This document shows positions 47,434 to 59,256 of a stretch of DNA of 64,000 bases, in pieces (the stretch's first letter is position 1; the number at the start of each line of letters is the position of its first letter). This stretch comes from Erodium maritimum. Its lineage: Eukaryota; Streptophyta; Magnoliopsida; Geraniales; Geraniaceae. The position numbers were made by a program, and so were the translations under genes. The notes beneath the pieces are model-generated. The model was not told where the DNA came from. It saw only the letters and a list, made by a program, of their open reading frames with translations, and searched no databases. The stretch spans positions 41,550,638 through 41,614,637 of the forward strand of contig OY997589.1 in the NCBI GenBank assembly GCA_963921825.1, given 5' to 3'.

Positions 47434-47755
47434 GGGATAACACCAGAAAACAACTATCGTTTGACTTCCTATTACAAATCACAACTATAGACTTTCTTAT
47501 CGTCCATAGTACACAGTCCTGTTAGTTAAATTACCACAAACCATGAATTCCGTCCAAAAACATGGAATATTCTGTGTTTTGGATAGAATATTCCGTGTTT
47601 TGAACAGAATATTCCGGAATATTCCGTCTTTTTGGACAGAATTTATGGTTTGTGGTAATTTAACTAACGGGACTGTGTACTATGGACGATAAGAAAGTCT
47701 ATAGTTATGATTTGTACTAGGAAGTCAAACGATAGTTGTTTTCTGGTGTTATCCC
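47434..47755. mobile_element. Fold-back MITE 1 (322 bp)
   Basis: Ends GGGATAACACCAGAAAACAA and TTGTTTTCTGGTGTTATCCC. The arms run about 130 bp, through GACTTTCTTATCGTCCATAG, to a centre containing repeated GGAATATTC motifs. No ORF. A target duplication is not clear, because MITE 2 begins eight bases after it. Confidence 0.88.
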
Positions 47756-47762
47756 AATATTT

Positions 47763-48748
47763 GGGTAAACTTCACCTCACTACCCTAAAAATACTTGCGT
47801 TTCGTCTCACTGCCCTAACCAAACTTTGGTGCACCTCACTACCCTAACGAAACTTTTAGTTGCACTTTCATACCCGCCGTCAACTTGACATCCATTTTTG
47901 GATGGAAATGGTAAAAAGTCCAAAATACCCCTCACTAACACTCGAATTTTCAAAAGCATGCCATTGGTTTTCAAAAATTCTTTTTATTTATTTATTTTAT
48001 ATAAATCAGTTTTTATTTTTTAAAATTAGATTTTATTTTAAAAATTAATATTACTTTTTTAAAAATCAGATTTTATTTTTTGAAATTTAGCTATTATCTT
48101 AAAAAAATCAGATTTTATTTTTAAAAATCAATTTTTTTTTAAATATTAGTTTTATTTTGAAAAATCATATTTATTTTTAAAAATTAGTTTTATTTTTAAA
48201 AATCAGATTTTATTTTAAAAAAAATCAATTTTTATTTTAAAAAACCATTTTTTTTAAACAGATTCCAAATACGTCCCTTCTTTAGAAAAAAAAATTTAAA
48301 TGATTTTTTGAAAATAAAATCTGATTTTTAAAATAAAAACTGATTTAAAATTACATAAAATCTGATTTTTAAAAATAAAAGCTAATTATTTTTTAAAAAA
48401 TGATTTTTAAAAATAAAATCTGATTTTTTAAATAAAGTATTAATTTTTTTAAATAAAAACTAATTTTAAAAAAATAAAATCTGATTTTTTTAAGAATAAA
48501 CTTAGTTTTTAAAAATAAATAAATAAAAAGAATTTTTGAAAACCAATGGCATGCTTTTGAATATTTGAGTCTTAGTGAGGGGTATTTTGGACTTTTTACC
48601 ATTTTCCATCCAAAAATGGATGTCAAGTTGACGGCGGGTATGAAAGAGCGACTCAAAGTTTGGTTAGGATAGTGAGGTGCAACAAAGTTTGGTTAGGGTA
48701 GTGAGACGAAACGCAAGTATTTTTAGTGTAGTAAGGTGAAGTTTACCC
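47763..48748. mobile_element. Fold-back MITE 2 with AT-rich repetitive core (986 bp)
   Basis: Ends GGGTAAACTTCACCTCACTA and its complement. The arms are about 200 bp (CATGCCATTGGTTTTCAAAA, GTCAACTTGACATCCATTTT). Flanks CCAATATTT and AAAATATTT agree at seven of nine positions, suggesting a decayed 9-bp Mutator-type duplication. The 550-bp core repeats AAAATCAGATTTTATTTTT in both orientations, so the whole element can fold into one long hairpin. Confidence 0.85.
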
Positions 48749-50181
48749 AAAATATTTTTACCAATTTAGGTCCACAACTATCTCCACTTTGCTTTTTATC
48801 CAACTTGATGATTGTTGTTTTCTTGTGTCCTTTTGTAAAGGCAAAATATATTGATAATAATCCAATATTTTTTGGATGAAAAGAAAGGACGCTGGTGAAA
48901 CTTGCAATACATAACACGAGTACGCCTACAAGGGCACCTCAAACCGGACCCAAAAAAGGTTGAACAAAGGTCTAATGACCTAGATCTTCCTACTGTTAAG
49001 CAAACAAGAAACACAAACAAACAATAACACGATCATACCAACAAGGGCACCTCAAACCTGACCCAACAAAGGGTTAACGGAGGTCTAACAACCTAGATTT
49101 TCCTACCGTGAAGCAAATAATAAACACAAACAGACAAGAAGAGAACCAACAGAGGAACCTCAAACCAAACTAACAATAGGTCTAAAAACTCAAAAAAAAC
49201 TACCTTGAAGTTCAACACTACCAAAAGTACGCCAATCTCGCACCGAAAATCCAAGTAGTCAACATATAGTACTGTGTTCACTGAAATCTCAAACCCCCAC
49301 GTCTTAACGTCGAGAGAACTTAGCACCGCAACAAATCCCAGAAGGCACAACCGAGCACTGCTCAACTCTCAACAAGAGAGCCCGCCCGAGGCCAGTACCA
49401 TCAGACGACCCTAAATGGGAGTCGGATTCAAGTGACCCTAAAATCGTCGTCGGAGGGACGAGTAGAAGGGACTCAAAACCGAGCTCAACTGTACCAACTA
49501 TACTAAGTAACAGCAAACAAGTGCCAAAAACCTCTGCAAATACTTAATACCCAACCCACCAAGCACTACTCGATCAACTCAGAAATCCAAGCTAACCCGT
49601 CACGAGCCAACACACCGGACGATCCACAAGGGAGATTTAGAACAGTTCCAAACAGAAATCTCATCCGACAAAGACTAAGAGAGGAAACTATTCTAAACCA
49701 GACAGGTGAGGGAAAAAGTATCTGAAGTGGTCGAGATGACGGAAAACACCAGTATGACCGAAGTGACGAACCGACTTGTACTACCGAAACTGTACCGAAG
49801 CTCCCAAGACCACTCCAAATTCGAGAAACAATAAAGTCCATAACTAAAACAGGCAACCCCATCGGTCGAAACCAAACTCCTTTACCGGAATAATCAGGAA
49901 AATAAGGAGTAGTTTTTCAAAACCCGAGCAGCAAGGTTCTGATACGAAGAATAGAAACTGGACTTGAACATCAACAAGACTGGTAGAGCTTAGGAACCAC
50001 CATAGACAGAGCAGAGCTGAAGTGGTCCAAAAACCACCCTGACAATACCCGGACCAAAAACCCAACAGGAACCCAATCCATGCCCGACCCGTCCCAGACC
50101 TAGCACTACAAACCAGGCCCAGGCCCACCCAAACCGTGAAAGACTCCGGTCGAGCTTCTACAACACCAAAGTGGCAGAAAA
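48749..50181 (-). repeat. Unclassified repeat-like interval, perhaps a LINE 3' untranslated tail
   Basis: On the minus strand it is rich in G and T with no long frame and ends ...GATTATTATCAATATATTTTG (48843-48862, complement), which resembles plant LINE tails. It holds a 110-bp tandem repeat at 48926-49195. No endonuclease or RT motif is present. The class is uncertain. Confidence 0.35.
48926..49195. repeat. 110-bp tandem repeat (two units plus a partial third)
   Basis: Units begin ACAAGGGCACCTCAAACC at about 48928 and 49038, with a partial diverged unit at about 49146. Shared phrases include AGGTCTAA, CCTAGAT, TTCCTAC and AAACACAAACA. Confidence 0.8.
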
Positions 50182-51867
50182 TGTTGGGTCTCGAGGTAGG
50201 GTTGGAGATGAACCAACTCGCAGCGGAAAATCAATGAAAACCAAGAGACGATTAAAACCATGAAACAACTAACAAAGAATGGATTCACAAGAGAAAAATT
50301 CAGCACGTTCTTACCAAAACAAGAACACCGGTTAACGAATGATTGGCTTGAGTCTCCAAGACGCCTACGTATCCACATGGGAATCAAAGCCACGTAGTTC
50401 TTCTCTTTGAGGACTCAAGAACACAAACATGGAGGTGGAAACTAGCCAAACCCGAAATGGCCATGGAAGAGGGAGAGAAAATGTGTTTCCTATTCTTGTC
50501 TTGTGTTTGTTATGTTGAAAAAAGATGACTTAAACATAACAAAACCCATACTTGTCCAACTAAAGGCATGGGACAAGTATGGTGTCAGGTAAGGTGTAAA
50601 TAGGACAAAGTATGGCAAGACAAGATTGGGTTAGGTGGTGAATCACCAACACCTTAATCCTTGTCTTGCTTACTTAGTACTAATTAATCAAGACTTGATT
50701 AATTAGTTCCATGGGCCTTGGTTGCATGGGCTTTTCATGGGCCTCTTGGAACATGGCCCGTGGCCATTTCCAACGAGGTCCCGTGATTCGCTCATCGCCT
50801 CCATGCCTTCCATACCGGAAATGTCCAACATTATCCGACGCGATCAATCCCAAGACTCCAAGCCTTGTCTCGATCCGTAAAGTCCTATTCACTTACGGGC
50901 GCATGACCCAAAACCCAGTTTTGGTCATGTCCCGAGACAACTCCCTTTTGCCCATTCTCCATAAATGTGTCAATGAGTTTCATCCTCCGGTGTGACCCTT
51001 AGGTTTATGCATATCAATAGATCAACGTAAAATCCCATTTTACTTGATCCTATTTAAGTGGCAACTAACGAGACTTTAGTATTGCCTGACACTACATAAC
51101 GAATCGACCCTGTCGATTCTAACATTTCCGTCGTCCCTGTCATTATCCTTTTATCTCCGATATCCTGATTGAGATAAGGCATAGAGTCGTCATCCTTATT
51201 ATTCTCAATCACCATTCCTTGGTATGTGAGATGACTGAAGATATGATACCCAGTATCATGTGCATGGCCATGCTATTCTTCCAGTCACTCTCGATCAAGT
51301 GGCCGAGAACCGATATCTTTCCCATACCTTAGTATGAGGGATAAATCCCTTAGCCGTCTTTCGTGTCACTCATGTAGCCCGTCCCCAAGCCAATCCTGGC
51401 CGTTATGGAAGCCCTGTTACGGACAACGTTAGGCTCAGGTCAAACTCAGTTGTTGACTACATAGCGATCACAAAGACACCTTGGTCTAAGGATACATGAC
51501 AAGCTACAACACTGAATATGTTCATGACTTAATCTATGGCACATATTCAGGGCGGATCGTCCAATATCATGTCCCACGTGATATCTATGATCAGACTCCG
51601 GAATCCCATTCCAATGACTAACAAAACGTAAGCCATAAAGAGCCATCTTTCATACTAGTCGCTTCTAGTGAAGCTTTGTTGACTAGGGACCCATCGAGTG
51701 TGATCTATCTCGATCTATGGTTCTATTCGCATGGTGGGCATAGATCAGAGCACACATCGATATATTACTCCAACACATAAGTAATATAAAGCCGCTTTAA
51801 TTTTATTGCTAACGATGATATATACATTTGGACATTTAGGATTGAACTACGGGCACTAAGACTAACA
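50182..51867 (-). repeat. 3' LTR of young copia copy 2
   Basis: The plus strand starts TGTTGGGTCTCGAGG and ends AAGACTAACA, the complement of the copy 1 LTR. The polypurine tract complement TCTCCCACTTGCCCT follows at once. Confidence 0.94.
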
Positions 51868-52018
51868 ATCTCCCACTTGCCCTAGTTCCAATCTAAACTC
51901 CAATATGTCCCCATCGACTTTACATGTCTAACATGTTCAGGCAGTGACACTGCCTTAGTCAAAGGGTTGGCTATGTTATCATCTGTTGCAATATCGGTTA
52001 TCTTCACTTCACCTCAGT

Positions 52019-52300
52019 TCAGTATTTATCTGATGAGGTGGATACGCCGCAGTACATGTTTGGATTTGTTATACGATCTAGGCTTTTAGCTTGCGCAATG
52101 GCCCTTGTGTTGTCGCAAGATGGATTCACCGGGCTGGATGGGTTTTTAATTACACCCAGCCCTGCCATGAATTTCCAAATCCACATAGCCTCCTTAGCTG
52201 CCTCTGCAACATCCATGTACTTGGCCTTTGTCGTAGATTTGGCAATGATATCTTGCTTTACGCTCTCCCAGCTAAAGCTCTGTCATTCAACGTAAACACA
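52019..52300 (-). pseudogene. copia RNase H remnant (copy 2)
   Basis: Reads TTKAKYMDVAEAAKEAMWIW and CDNTRAIAQAKSLDRITN. Both Glu of the TEAEY motif are Lys here; the second is shared with copy 1 and the first is private. Confidence 0.82.
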
Positions 52301-52428
52301 TATCCTGATTGACTTCTAAAGTCGTTTGGATTTGTCTTGGAAAACTAGCGTCTACTCATCATTCGACGACTAGTTCAGCATCATCTTTCCCCCGGGTTAG
52401 AATGATGTCTACTGGTACATCATAAGGC

Positions 52429-53311
52429 TTACGAGACGTCTGGTCTCATACATGTCATGGCATATATGATCGATCCTGCCCCTAGGCGCATAGGATTCTC
52501 ATCATCCTTTTTCAGCTCATCAGGTGTCTTAGGACACTGAGTCTTGCTGAGATGAATGCCATGACTAGTGGGTAAGAGTCCTTTCTTTGAATCGAGCATT
52601 AAGAACCTACTCAATGCCTTGTTCACATAGGTTCCCTGACTTAAATCCAAGACCCTCTTGGTGCGATCTCTACATATCTTAATCCTTAAGATATGAGAAG
52701 CATCACCTAAGTCCTTTATTGAAAAACACTTCCTCAACCAAGCTTTAGTCTCGTGCAAGGTTGGGATGTCGTTTTCAATGAGAACCAGAAAGGTAATATT
52801 GCTCCCACTAGCCTTCTTATAAACGCAAGATTCATCCTCGTTCTTGATTAAGCCAAATCCAATTACAGCTTCATCAAAACGAAGGATCCAACTCCGAGAA
52901 GTTCGTTTCAATCCATAAATGGTTTTCAACAACTTATAAATCTTTCCTTTATTCTTCGGATCGTCAAAACCTTTGGGCCGAGACATACAAACGTACTCAG
53001 TCAAATTTCCATTTAGGAAAGCGGTTTTGACATCCACTTTCCATATCTCGTAATTATGATACGCAGTTATGTCAAGAAGAATTTGGATCGATTTTGACCA
53101 TAGCCACTAAGGAGAAGGTTTTCTCATAGTCAATCCATTGGATCTGCCTATAACCTTTCGCCACCAGTTGAGCTTTGTAGGTCAGAGGGTTTCCGTCCAT
53201 GTCCATCTTCACCTTGAAGATCCATTTGCATCCTATGGTCCTCACACCATTGATGGGATCAACCGGTTCCCAGACTCGGTTGTCCGACATGGATTGCATT
53301 TCCTCCCTCAT
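52429..53311 (-). pseudogene. copia reverse transcriptase lacking YVDD (copy 2)
   Basis: Frames 53311-53072 and 53037-52429 mirror copy 1, including the stop after MVKIDPNSS and FLVLIENDIPTL where YVDDILL is deleted. The shared deletion proves common descent from a polymerase-dead source. Confidence 0.92.
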
Positions 53312-53531
53312 GGCTCCCAGTCATAACTCAGAGTCGGGCCCATCCACGACTTTTTGAAAGGTGGCTGGATCATCGTGATCCACCATGACTTCATTGTCAC
53401 CTCCGGATACCATATCTTGGAGGTGGAAGATTGACCCTTTCAAATCGCCTTGGACCTTCCGGAATTGTAACAGGAATTGGTTCTCACTCTACGACAATCT
53501 TTGGCTCCTTTCTACTGGGTTGTCAATTGGT

Positions 53532-54769
53532 TTAGACAGATCTGTACCATCCTGAATTTCTTCGAGATGCACAGTCCTCCCAATGACGTCTTTGGAAACA
53601 AAACTTCTTTTCCATAAAGACCCCACCCCAAGCGACGAACACCATGTTCTCACTGGGATTGTAGAAATAGTATCCCCTTGTTGCTTTGGGATACCACACG
53701 AAGGTGCATATCTCAGATCTTGGTTCGAGCTTAGTCGAAACCAAATGTTTCACATAAGCCTCGCAACCACAAATCTTTAGGAAGGACAAAGCGGGCATCA
53801 TCCCGTACCATTTTTTAAAATGGTGTCCCTTCCACACCATTCGTCGAAGCCCGATTCACTATGAATGCGGTCGTCTCTAGAGCAAAACCCCTAAAAGAGA
53901 TTGGGAGATCAGTCCAACTAATCATGGAACAGACCATTGTCTAACAATGTCCGATTTCTCTGTTTGGCTACACCTTTCAACTACAGTGACCTAGGAGGAG
54001 TCCATTCCAAAAGGATCTCATTCTCTTTTAGATGATCTAATAACTCTGTGGTCAAGTATTTTCCACCTCGATCCAATCGAAGTGCCTTAATACCTTTGTC
54101 GAGCTGGTTTTCTACTATAGTCTTAAACTCTTTGAATTTATCAAAAGCTTCAGACTTATGTCTCACCGAATAGACATAACCATATTTACTGTAATCATCA
54201 GTAAATGTGATAAAGTAGCTAAAACCCCTCCTGGCAAGTGAACTTATTGGTCTACACACATTCGAGTGTATCAGCCCCAATAATTCACCCGCCCTTTCAT
54301 CGCGATCGATAGAGGGCACTTTAGTCATTTTGCCCATCAAACAAACCTTGCACCTATCGATCGAATGGAATTCGAATGAACCTGAAAGCCCGCACTTATG
54401 AAGTGCTGATAGGCGCTTCTTGTTTATGCGACCCAAATGACAGTGCCATAACAGAGTTAGGTTTAAATCGTTGGATTTAGACCTCTTGGTATTAACGGAA
54501 TATATAGAACTTGAGGCATTGTTACCCATATCTAATATGTACAATCCTCCAACCATGTCAGTACTGGTATAAAATATATCATTGCATAGAACATTGAAAA
54601 CTCCATTTCCAATATTAACATTATATCCTTCCTTGTTAAACACGGATACAGATATAATATTTCTACTAAAAGTAGGTATGCAATATACATTATACAATAC
54701 TAAGACAAGGCCTCTTGGCAAAGCAAGACTCATGGATCCTACAGCAGTTGCCACAACTCTGAGGTCCAT
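53532..54769 (-). pseudogene. copia integrase, catalytic residues lost (copy 2)
   Basis: Frames 54769-53981 and 53840-53532. IHSNVCRP (Asp to Asn), RLDRGGKY, the TAG after WTPPRSL, and GVAKQRNRT (Glu to Lys) match copy 1. The C-terminal WYPKATRGYYFYNPSENMVF is present. Confidence 0.9.
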
Positions 54770-54839
54770 TTCGTGCTTTCCAAATCTCTCCTACTTTCAG
54801 CCACCATATATTAGTGCATGTGTGAGATTCAGTCATGGT

Positions 54840-55398
54840 ATCTAATACCCATGAATCTTTGGAAGTAGAGAGATGTAGCTCTATAGAGTTAATACCGATT
54901 GAAGGCACGGTCCCACCGCCCTTCCTTAGATCATCCAGGTTTCCTGATGAAGGCGCAGTCCTACTGCCCTTCTTCAGATCATCCAGGCTATTTGATGAAG
55001 GCGCAGTCCCACTGCCCTTCATCAGATCAGCCGTGAACTTCCTGTAATCCCGGTTCCAATGACCAGGCTGTTGGCAGTAGAAGCAGACATTCTCAGGTGT
55101 CTCATCTTTCCTGCCAAGTGCGCATGGGCCCAGCCCTTGCCACTTCCAATTCCCTTGTTGACCGTCAGAATATCCTTGGATCCCAGATCCCTGAGATATT
55201 CTTCTCAGCAGTTAATGACACTTCATGTAACTCTGATATGGTCTTAGAGACAGCCTTGTCAATGACATATTCTTTGCGTTCAGACTTGAGGACTATCCTC
55301 AAAATTCTATACCAGTCCAAATAGTTTGTCCCATTTAGCTTGACCCTGTCAAGAATGGTTTTTAATGACAAACTATTAATGTTCGCTGAATTTGCCAT
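54840..55398 (-). pseudogene. copia gag remnant, core deleted (copy 2)
   Basis: Starts MANSANINSLSLKTILD at 55398, with the same stop after DPRIF and the same jump to the pre-knuckle region. The zinc knuckle has Tyr for the last Cys, and the 48-bp tandem repeats follow. Confidence 0.86.
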
Positions 55399-56943
55399 TT
55401 GATCTACAACAGATAAAAGTCAATCAGTAAACTGAATAAATTTTATGAAGATCAAGCTTAAACACCAACAATCGATTTTAAACCTTTAGAATCTGAAACC
55501 AAGATCCTTGATTCACTCGATTAAGCTGAACTAATGCTCACCACTTAATCGAGCTATGTAGGTAGGACTCCATTCAATCACATCCAATGTGACTCTTGGC
55601 TAGGGTATGCACTTATGTACACGGCTTACCCTATCTGTTACCCTAGCTCAACCTCAGGCTGAGAATCGTAGTCGGGTCCACCAATTTTCAACTATGGTCC
55701 GTCACTATGTAGGTGCTCCGCTAATGCGCACGACACCCACATATGTCGTCCAAACCTACTACCCCGCTTTCCCATGGATGCTCCGCTAATGCACACGACA
55801 CCCATAGGACGGGGAGGTAGTAAGGTGTTGATAATTGGGAGGTATCAGACATGACCCGTTTTTACTTGTCCGGTTGTGTTTAAAACTTTGACACATCCTA
55901 GATGCGATGAGCACATCAACTACATTCCAAATGCAATGATGCCTCAAATTACATCCAATGTAATTCTTCCTTCGAACCCGTCAACTACATCCAATGTAAT
56001 GACGATTCTAAGGGCTCACACACAAGGATTAAAATTTCAATTTTATCTTTGCATGTGAGGTGATATGCTCGGTAAATAAAGTTAAGCATGCAATTCTAAA
56101 ACACATAGAATTAATCATGCATAAACTAAACCAAGCATAAAGCGATAAATATGCACATAATATCCCCCTAAACTAACTCCCACTAGCTTCTTGAGCTCCA
56201 TCGACTCCAAGCCGATGTCAACACCCGAAAAGCAACCAAATGACCTTTTCGCCCTTTCTTTATCTTGAGTAAAATATTACAATTTAATACACGACTCGCA
56301 GGTCGGGAATAAATAAATATTACAAACAAGTGGTTCGACGACCACACCTTGAAAGAATAATTACACGCTAACACTAACGGTTCGCAGGCCGTGAAAAGCG
56401 ATAAATAATTAAATTGAGCTCGGGGCTATTATGTACACCATGCCAACATCACATCACACATCGTGTTATCAAACAAGCATGTTATCAAACATCATGTGAT
56501 TTTCCGGTTTTAATTAATAGCCAAGTTTCGAAATTTTTTGATGCTCGGTTTATCGAAACCGTTCAAAAATGAAACTTTTGAACATTTGATCTTCGAGTTC
56601 GTCATGACGGTTCCAAACTCGTCATAACTAACAAAACGGTTTAGCCTTGGTATATCAACCATCCAATGGTCATGCTTGGCCTAGCTCCGTCCAACGGAGC
56701 CCCGTTCGGTCCCGGTTTCGGCTCCCCGAGAGTCCCGCTCCCGAGACCCGAAAAATAAAAAAAAAAATCAAAATTTCCAGATTTGAAATAATTTTCAAAA
56801 ATTCATTTTACATGCATTAAATCCATGAACAAGAATTTAAAACATGTTATCAAACAATTTAGCAAAACAACATGCCAAAAACGAAACTTTCAAGCAAAAC
56901 CGAAACTATGAACACCGTCTTGTGAATCCCGAAGGTAGCACGA
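55399..56943 (-). other. Untranslated leader of young copia copy 2
   Basis: Inverted counterpart of 10487-12029. No coding signal. Confidence 0.75.
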
Positions 56944-56954
56944 CTCTGATACCA
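56944..56954 (-). other. Primer binding site (copy 2)
   Basis: The complement reads TGGTATCAGAG, then T where copy 1 has C. Confidence 0.9.
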
Positions 56955-56955
56955 C

Positions 56956-58641
56956 TGTTGGGTCTCGAGGTAGGGTTTGAGATGAACCAACTCGCAGCGG
57001 AAAATCAATGAAAACCAAGAGACGATTAAAACCATGAAACAACTAACAAAGAATGGATTCACAAGAGAAAAATTCAGCACGTTCTTACCAAAACAAGAAC
57101 ACCGGTTAACGAATGATTGGCTTGAGTCTCCAAGACGCCTACGTATCCACATGGGAATCAAAGCCACGTAGTTCTTCTCTTTGAGGACTCAAGAACACAA
57201 ACATGGAGGTGGAAACTAGCCAAACCCGAAATGGCCATGGAAGAGGGAGAGAAAATGTGTTTCCTATTCTTGTCTTGTGTTTGTTATGTTGAAAAAAGAT
57301 GACTTAAACATAACAAAACCCATACTTGTCCAACTAAAGGCATGGGACAAGTATGGTGTCAGGTAAGGTGTAAATAGGACAAAGTATGGCAAGACAAGAT
57401 TGGGTTAGGTGGTGAATCACCAACACCTTAATCCTTGTCTTGCTTACTTAGTACTAATTAATCAAGACTTGATTAATTAGTTCCATGGGCCTTGGTTGCA
57501 TGGGCTTTTCATGGGCCTCTTGGAACATGGCCCGTGGCCATTTCCAACGAGGTCCCGTGATTCGCTCATCGCCTCCATGCCTTCCATACCGGAAATGTCC
57601 AACATTATCCGACGCAATCAATCCCAAGACTCCAAGCCTTGTCTCGATCCGTAAAGTCCTATTCACTTACGGGCGCATGACCCAAAACCCAGTTTTGGTC
57701 ATGTCCCGAGACAACTCCCTTTTGCCCATTCTCCATAAATGTGTCAATGAGTTTCATCCTCCGGTGTGACCCTTAGGTTTATGCATATCAATAGATCAAC
57801 GTAAAATCCCATTTTACTTGATCCTATTTAAGTGGCAACTAACGAGACTTTAGTATTGTCTGACACTACATAACGAATCGACCCTGTCGATTCTAACATT
57901 TCCGTCGTCCCTGTCATTATCCTTTTATCTCCGATATCCTGATTGAGATAAGGCATAGAGCCGTCATCCTTATTATTCTCAATCACCGTTCCTTGATATG
58001 TGAGATGACTGAAGATATGATACCCAGTATCATGTGCATGGCCATGCTATTCTTCCAGTCACTCTCGATCAAGTGGCCGAGAACCGATATCTTTCCCATA
58101 CCTTAGTATGAGGGATAAATCCCTTAGCCGTCTTTCGTGTCACTCATGTAGCCCGTCCCCAAGCCAATCATGGCCGTTATGGAAGCCCTGTTACGGACAA
58201 CGTTAGGCTCAGGTCAAACTCAGTTGTTGACTACATAGCGATCACAAAGACACCTTGGTCTAAGGATACATGACAAGCTACAACACTGAATATGTTCATG
58301 ACTTAATCTATGGCACATATTCAGGGCGGGTCGTCCAATATCATGTCCCACGTGATATCTATGATCAGACTCCGGAATCCCATTCCAATGACTAACAGAA
58401 CGTAAGCCATAAAGAGCCATCTTTCATACTAGTCGCTTCTAGTGAAGCTTTGTTGACTAGGGACCCATCGAGTGTGATCTATCTCGATCTATGGTTCTAT
58501 TCGCATGGTGGGCATAGATCAGAGCACACATCGATATATTACTCCAACACATATGTAATATAAAGCCGCTTTAATTTTATTGCTAACGATGATATATACA
58601 TTTGGACATTTAGGATTGAATTACGGGCACTAAGACTAACA
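56956..58641 (-). repeat. 5' LTR of young copia copy 2
   Basis: Ends AAGACTAACA at 58641, immediately followed by pararetroviral sequence. Confidence 0.94.
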
Positions 58642-58659
58642 CAAGCGCCATATGGAATC

Positions 58660-59256
58660 TGGAATTTGGAGCTTGTCTTCCGTGATTGAAAAAGACCATC
58701 GCCAAATCCATGGAATCTGGAATTTAGTAATGAATAGAAATAGGCATTGCCCAAACATTCGCAAGTTTCCGGTTAGGGGGCTATACTCATACCAGGTCTT
58801 ATATAGGTCATTGACCTCCTGAGGGAGCATTTCCAAGGATGGTCCAAATTTTGACCACCATTCGAAGAACCAGTTTGGGATTGGTTTTTCCAGAATTTCT
58901 GGATTAACAGAAAAGAACCAAGAATGCTTGTTCTTAGGATTTTGGTAGTAGAATGCCTTGGAGAAAGCTTCCAAAATCCTAAGAACAAACATTCTTGGTT
59001 CTTTTCTGTTAATCCAGAAATTCTGGATAAACCAATCCCAAACTGGTTCTTCGAATGGTGGTCAAAATTTGGACCATCCTTGGAAATGCTCCTTCAGGAG
59101 GTCAATGACCTATATAAGACCTGGTATGATTATAGCCCCCTAACCGGAAACTTGCGAATGTTTGGGCAATGCCCATTTCTATTCATTACTAAATTCCAGA
59201 TTCCATGGATTTGGCGATGGTCTTTTTCAATCACGGAAGACAAGCTCCAAATTCCA
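58660..59256. repeat. Inverted repeat, 286-bp arms, 25-nt spacer
   Basis: The left arm 58660-58945 is the reverse complement of the right arm 58971-59256, with about five mismatches seen by eye. The right arm is the start of the unknown viral ORF; the left arm is its inverted copy. The spacer is 58946-58970. A transcript would form a long nearly perfect hairpin. Confidence 0.95.

Larger units (their letters stand above)
50182..58641 (-). mobile_element. Young non-autonomous Ty1/copia element, copy 2 (inverted)
   Basis: 8460 bp, the same family as 8786-17246 in opposite orientation. LTRs 50182-51867 and 56956-58641 (1686 bp each, about ten differences by eye), primer site 56944-56954, polypurine tract 51868-51884. 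It shares the gag deletion, zinc-knuckle Tyr, integrase Asn/Lys changes, RT YVDD deletion and internal stops of copy 1. Unlike copy 1 it has no target duplication: GAAAA before 50182, CAAGC after 58641. Confidence 0.94.

Noticed and set aside
48393-48656. 87-aa Lys/Phe/Ile-rich minus-strand frame
   Set aside because: Product of the AT-rich inverted-repeat core of MITE 2.
58636-58992. 118-aa minus-strand frame resembling the viral 3' ORF
   Set aside because: It is the inverted left arm of the palindrome, not a second gene.
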